Shown here piece by piece: positions 4,946-7,580 of a stretch of DNA of 7,580 bases. This DNA comes from Chitinophaga pinensis. Its GTDB lineage: Bacteria > Bacteroidota > Bacteroidia > UKL13-3. The stretch spans positions 1-7,580 of the forward strand of contig CAMCQX010000066.1 of NCBI GenBank assembly GCA_945876985.1, read 5' to 3'. The translations under genes were made by a program, and so were the position numbers. Under the pieces are notes generated by a model. It was not told where the DNA came from. It was given only the letters and a program-made list of their open reading frames with translations, and searched no databases. Numbering within the stretch: the stretch's first letter is position 1; the number at the start of each line of letters is the position of its first letter.

Positions 4946-5377
4946 TTACTTCCCAGTACTTCCGTATCCCCCCGCGCCTCTGTTGGTTTCGCTAAGTTCG
5001 GTGCTTATTTCCCAAATGGCAGTTTCATGTTTGGCTATTACCATTTGCGCTATTCTTTCTCCCGATTTTATTTCAAAATCTTCGGTTCCAAAGTTAATGA
5101 GTAACACTTTTACTTCGCCACGGTAATCGGCATCAATAGTTCCTGGGCTGTTTAAAACAGTAATGCCATGCTTAAATGCCAATCCACTTCTAGGTCTAAC
5201 TTGTGCTTCAAATCCAACCGGAATTTCCATGAATAATCCTGTAGGAATAATGGCTCTGGTGTTGACTTTTAAAACAATGGATTCCGATAAAAATGCACGT
5301 AAATCCATGCCTGCTGCATGTGCAGTTTCATAAGCAGGTAAATCGTTGTTGGAGGTATTTATAATTTTTATGTTCAT
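4946..5377 (-). CDS. dut: dUTP diphosphatase (dUTPase), 143 aa
   Basis: Hydrolyses dUTP to dUMP and diphosphate in the cytoplasm, keeping uracil out of DNA and supplying dUMP for dTMP synthesis. All five motifs of the trimeric dUTPase family are present: AAGMDLRA (21-28), RPRSGLA (61-67), [11 protein letters not shown] (79-89) with the catalytic-loop Asp and the Tyr that stacks near the deoxyribose, GERIAQMVI (106-114), and the C-terminal P-loop-like [11 protein letters not shown] (133-143). Motif 5 has Tyr138 where Phe is more usual; aromatic stacking is kept. Length is normal. The gene starts 19 bases after the flippase stop and is the last of a three-gene minus-strand operon. Downstream is repeat mosaic B. 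The link to the flippase is likely transcriptional only, not functional. Confidence 0.97.
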   Translation of the reverse strand: MNIKIINTSNNDLPAYETAHAAGMDLRAFLSESIVLKVNTRAIIPTGLFMEIPVGFEAQVRPRSGLAFKHGITVLNSPGTIDADYRGEVKVLLINFGTEDFEIKSGERIAQMVIAKHETAIWEISTELSETNRGAGGYGSTGK

Positions 5378-5396
5378 ATATTAAGTGTTTGAATAA

Positions 5397-6863
5397 TTAA
5401 ATATTGTGAATGGTTTTAAATCGTTTTTCAACAATGAATGCCAAAGCAAAAAACGAAAGTAATAAAATTGCATTGATACTATAAATAATTGCTGGTTCAG
5501 GGAACAAATTATTGGTCATTTTACCAATATAAAAAAGCACTAAAGCAAATACAGTATAACCCGCAAATTTTTTCACATGGTAATCAATTGGGTAATATTT
5601 TTTCCCTAATAAATAACAAACGACCATCATGCTAAAATAACAAATAAAGGTGGTCCAAGCCGAGCCATCATAACCATAAATAGGAATCCAAATGAAGTTT
5701 AATACCAAAGTAATTACTGCGCCCATGATGGCAATATTTGCACCAATTTTATTGTTATCGGAAAGCTTGTACCAAATAGATAAATTATAATAAACACCCA
5801 AAAACATATTGGCCAATAAAAGAATTGGAACTACATGTAAACCCTCATGGAATTTTACATCAATGTATTGTTTAAATAAATCAATAAACAAGGTTACAAC
5901 CAAGAATAAAGCCAAGCAAATTATTACAAAATAATCCATCACAGTGGCATAAAGCGTGCGTTTGTCGGTAGCTTTAGAATGACTAAAAAAGAAAGGTTCC
6001 GCAGCAAATTTAAATGCTTGAATAAACAAAGTCATTAAGATTGAAAGTTTGTAGTTAGCGGCATATATTCCATTCATTTCATTGGCCAAACTGGCATCGG
6101 GATACAAATATTTTATCAGCACTCGGTCCAATGTTTCATTGATCATTCCTGCAAAACCAACAATAATTAAGGGTGCACCATAACGCAGCATTTGTTTCCA
6201 AATAGTGGCATCAAAACCCAAGCTTATTTTTTTAAGTTCTACGAACAACAAAGGAATGGTAATGATACAGGCTATTAAATGACTAATGAACACATATTTT
6301 ATGCCTACTTGTCCGTCAAATAAAGGAATCAAAATACCTTTGTTTTGCATATATGGACCTAATAACAAGAAGTATAAATTAAATAAAATACTGGTAAAAA
6401 TATTGATGTTCTTAATCACCGCAAATTTAAGCGCTTTGTTTTGTTGTCTTAAATAGGCAAAAGGCAACATAGTAATGGCGTCTAAGCCAATAATTAAAGC
6501 AAAATACACAATGTATTCAGGATTATTTGGGTAGCGAATTAAAGCAGCAATAGGTTCGGCAAAAAACATAAAACCTAGCATAAAAATAATGGAACTAACA
6601 ATTACTGAAGTTAAGGCAGTAGAAAATATTTTCGGATGGTCTTTATTGGTATTTGAAAACCTAAAAAAAGCAGTTTCCATTCCATATAAAAGAATTACAT
6701 TGAAAAAAGCTACGTAACCATACATTTCCGATTGTGTTCCAAAATCGGCTTTTGAAAACAAGGCGGTGTGTAAGGGCACCAACATAAAATTAATGGTGCG
6801 TCCTATCATGGTGCTTAAACCATAAACAGCGGTTTGCGATGCTAGTTTTTTTAATGAACTCAT
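5397..6863 (-). CDS. polysaccharide / oligosaccharide flippase, Wzx-like, 488 aa
   Basis: A multi-pass inner-membrane protein of the MOP exporter superfamily (polysaccharide biosynthesis protein, Wzx/RfbX type), which flips lipid-linked sugars across the inner membrane. About 14 hydrophobic segments can be placed, roughly at residues 13-32, 48-68, 84-103, 116-136, 148-168, 190-210, 229-247, 266-285, 311-331, 343-360, 375-396, 402-420, 434-448 and 458-478. The N-terminus SLKKLASQTAVYGLSTMIGR, with MLVPLHTALFSKADFG after it, is the usual start of this family. The charged end VEKRFKTI is probably cytoplasmic. It starts three bases after the M28 peptidase stop and ends 19 bases before dut, so all three share one transcript. 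The glycan it moves cannot be told from sequence, and no glycosyltransferase genes are in view. Confidence 0.9.
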   Translation of the reverse strand: MSSLKKLASQTAVYGLSTMIGRTINFMLVPLHTALFSKADFGTQSEMYGYVAFFNVILLYGMETAFFRFSNTNKDHPKIFSTALTSVIVSSIIFMLGFMFFAEPIAALIRYPNNPEYIVYFALIIGLDAITMLPFAYLRQQNKALKFAVIKNINIFTSILFNLYFLLLGPYMQNKGILIPLFDGQVGIKYVFISHLIACIITIPLLFVELKKISLGFDATIWKQMLRYGAPLIIVGFAGMINETLDRVLIKYLYPDASLANEMNGIYAANYKLSILMTLFIQAFKFAAEPFFFSHSKATDKRTLYATVMDYFVIICLALFLVVTLFIDLFKQYIDVKFHEGLHVVPILLLANMFLGVYYNLSIWYKLSDNNKIGANIAIMGAVITLVLNFIWIPIYGYDGSAWTTFICYFSMMVVCYLLGKKYYPIDYHVKKFAGYTVFALVLFYIGKMTNNLFPEPAIIYSINAILLLSFFALAFIVEKRFKTIHNI

Positions 6864-6866
6864 GCG

Positions 6867-7580
6867 TTATTCTTGCTCTTTTGGTTTAGTGGAGTTGGCT
6901 ATACTTTGTTGAATATATGCTACAGTAAAGTCGTAAACTAATTTGTAGGCTTCGTTGTATTTACTTAAACTTATGGCACTGGCTTTATCGTCTATATCGT
7001 GGTAAAAATGATAATCGCCCATCAGGTAAAAAAAGAAAGATTTTACACCTGCTTCTGTAAAATAATAATGGTCGCTGTTTTGAGCTTTTCCTCGTGAATT
7101 AACGTTTGGTAAATAATTACCTTGTTCATTGATGTATTGTAATAATTTAAACTCAGTTGGAAATTCAGTAGCATTTACAGCCGTCATGCCTTTATCGCCA
7201 GTGGCCATCAAATCTAAATTTAACAGCATGGCCATTTTATTCAAAGGAACTGAAGCATTTTGAGTATAATAATAGGAACCCAATAAACCGGCTTCTTCGC
7301 CTGCAAAAGCTATAAAAAGTACAGAATAATCCAAAGGATTTTTGGCAATATTATTCATTAAGTCCAACATCATGGCTATACCGCTTGCATTGTCGTTAGC
7401 ACCCGGGAACATGGCTTGGCCAAACATTCCTAAATGGTCGTAATGCGCGGTAATTACTATAAATGAATCGGGATATAATTTACCATTTACACTTGCTATT
7501 ACATTTTGTGTTTGATGGTCGATGGAAGCTGATTCAATATCAATTTCCATTTCAATCATGGTATGTTTGATGGCATTTTT
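6867..7580 (-). CDS. M28 family zinc peptidase, 5' end outside window
   Basis: A partial gene: the frame continues upstream to the window edge (KNAIKHT before the Met encoded at 7557-7559), so the true start and any signal peptide lie outside. Counted from that Met, it has the full M28 di-zinc centre: H39 in AHYDHLG, bridging D56 in GANDNASG, general base E88 and zinc ligand E89 in FAGEEAGLLGS, D116 in LNLDLM, and H187 in YHDIDD. The SDHYYF stretch at 162-167 is also typical. Known members are aminopeptidases or carboxypeptidases, mostly exported; the exact substrate is not readable. The stop lies three bases before the flippase start, so it heads or joins that operon. The visible part holds the complete catalytic core; typical full-length members are longer by roughly 100 residues. 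Confidence 0.93.
   Translation of the reverse strand, partial: KNAIKHTMIEMEIDIESASIDHQTQNVIASVNGKLYPDSFIVITAHYDHLGMFGQAMFPGANDNASGIAMMLDLMNNIAKNPLDYSVLFIAFAGEEAGLLGSYYYTQNASVPLNKMAMLLNLDLMATGDKGMTAVNATEFPTEFKLLQYINEQGNYLPNVNSRGKAQNSDHYYFTEAGVKSFFFYLMGDYHFYHDIDDKASAISLSKYNEAYKLVYDFTVAYIQQSIANSTKPKEQE

Noticed and set aside
4856..5126. Two plus-strand frames of 82 and 77 codons
   Set aside because: They are antisense to the dUTPase gene, which is certain from its five motifs.

Overview
The window looks like chromosomal DNA from a member of the Bacteroidota. It is AT-rich. The genes mostly start at ATG after an A/T-rich leader instead of a Shine-Dalgarno sequence. One promoter fits the Bacteroidota TTG-N19-TANNTTTG pattern, and the gene families seen (DUF2147, an outer-membrane barrel with a Q-starting mature end, GxxExxY, a Wzx-like flippase next to dut) are common in that phylum. 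I cannot name genus or species.

Layout. (1) Positions 1-1500 are an accessory stretch: an unrecognised 94-residue protein, about 370 bases without a convincing gene, then an overlapping pair (DUF6864-like protein plus a small two-helix membrane protein). Imperfect palindromes that look like cassette boundaries or attC sites lie on both sides of the pair. (2) Positions 1529-2223 form a compact element: a GxxExxY-family PD-(D/E)XK nuclease-like gene with two long imperfect hairpin units upstream and one downstream. The units share GTCTGAAC/GTTCAGAC ends and carry GATT at a fixed 9-base phase in both arms. (3) Positions 2224-2450 and 4607-4945 hold related mosaics of short dispersed repeats in the same block order. 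(4) Positions 2538-4606 are a plus-strand cell-envelope operon: lipoprotein, DUF2147 exported protein, outer-membrane barrel protein. (5) Positions 7580-4946 on the minus strand are a tight three-gene operon: M28 zinc peptidase (5' end outside the window), polysaccharide flippase, dUTPase.

How the genes fit together. The right-hand operons look like ordinary core or envelope functions. The left part is a variable region where small unknown genes sit between repeated palindromes. The most interesting signal is the GxxExxY gene and its phased hairpins, which look like one unit and recall the relation between RAYT transposases and REP hairpins; the function is unknown to me. No tRNA, rRNA, CRISPR array, transposase or integrase gene was found.
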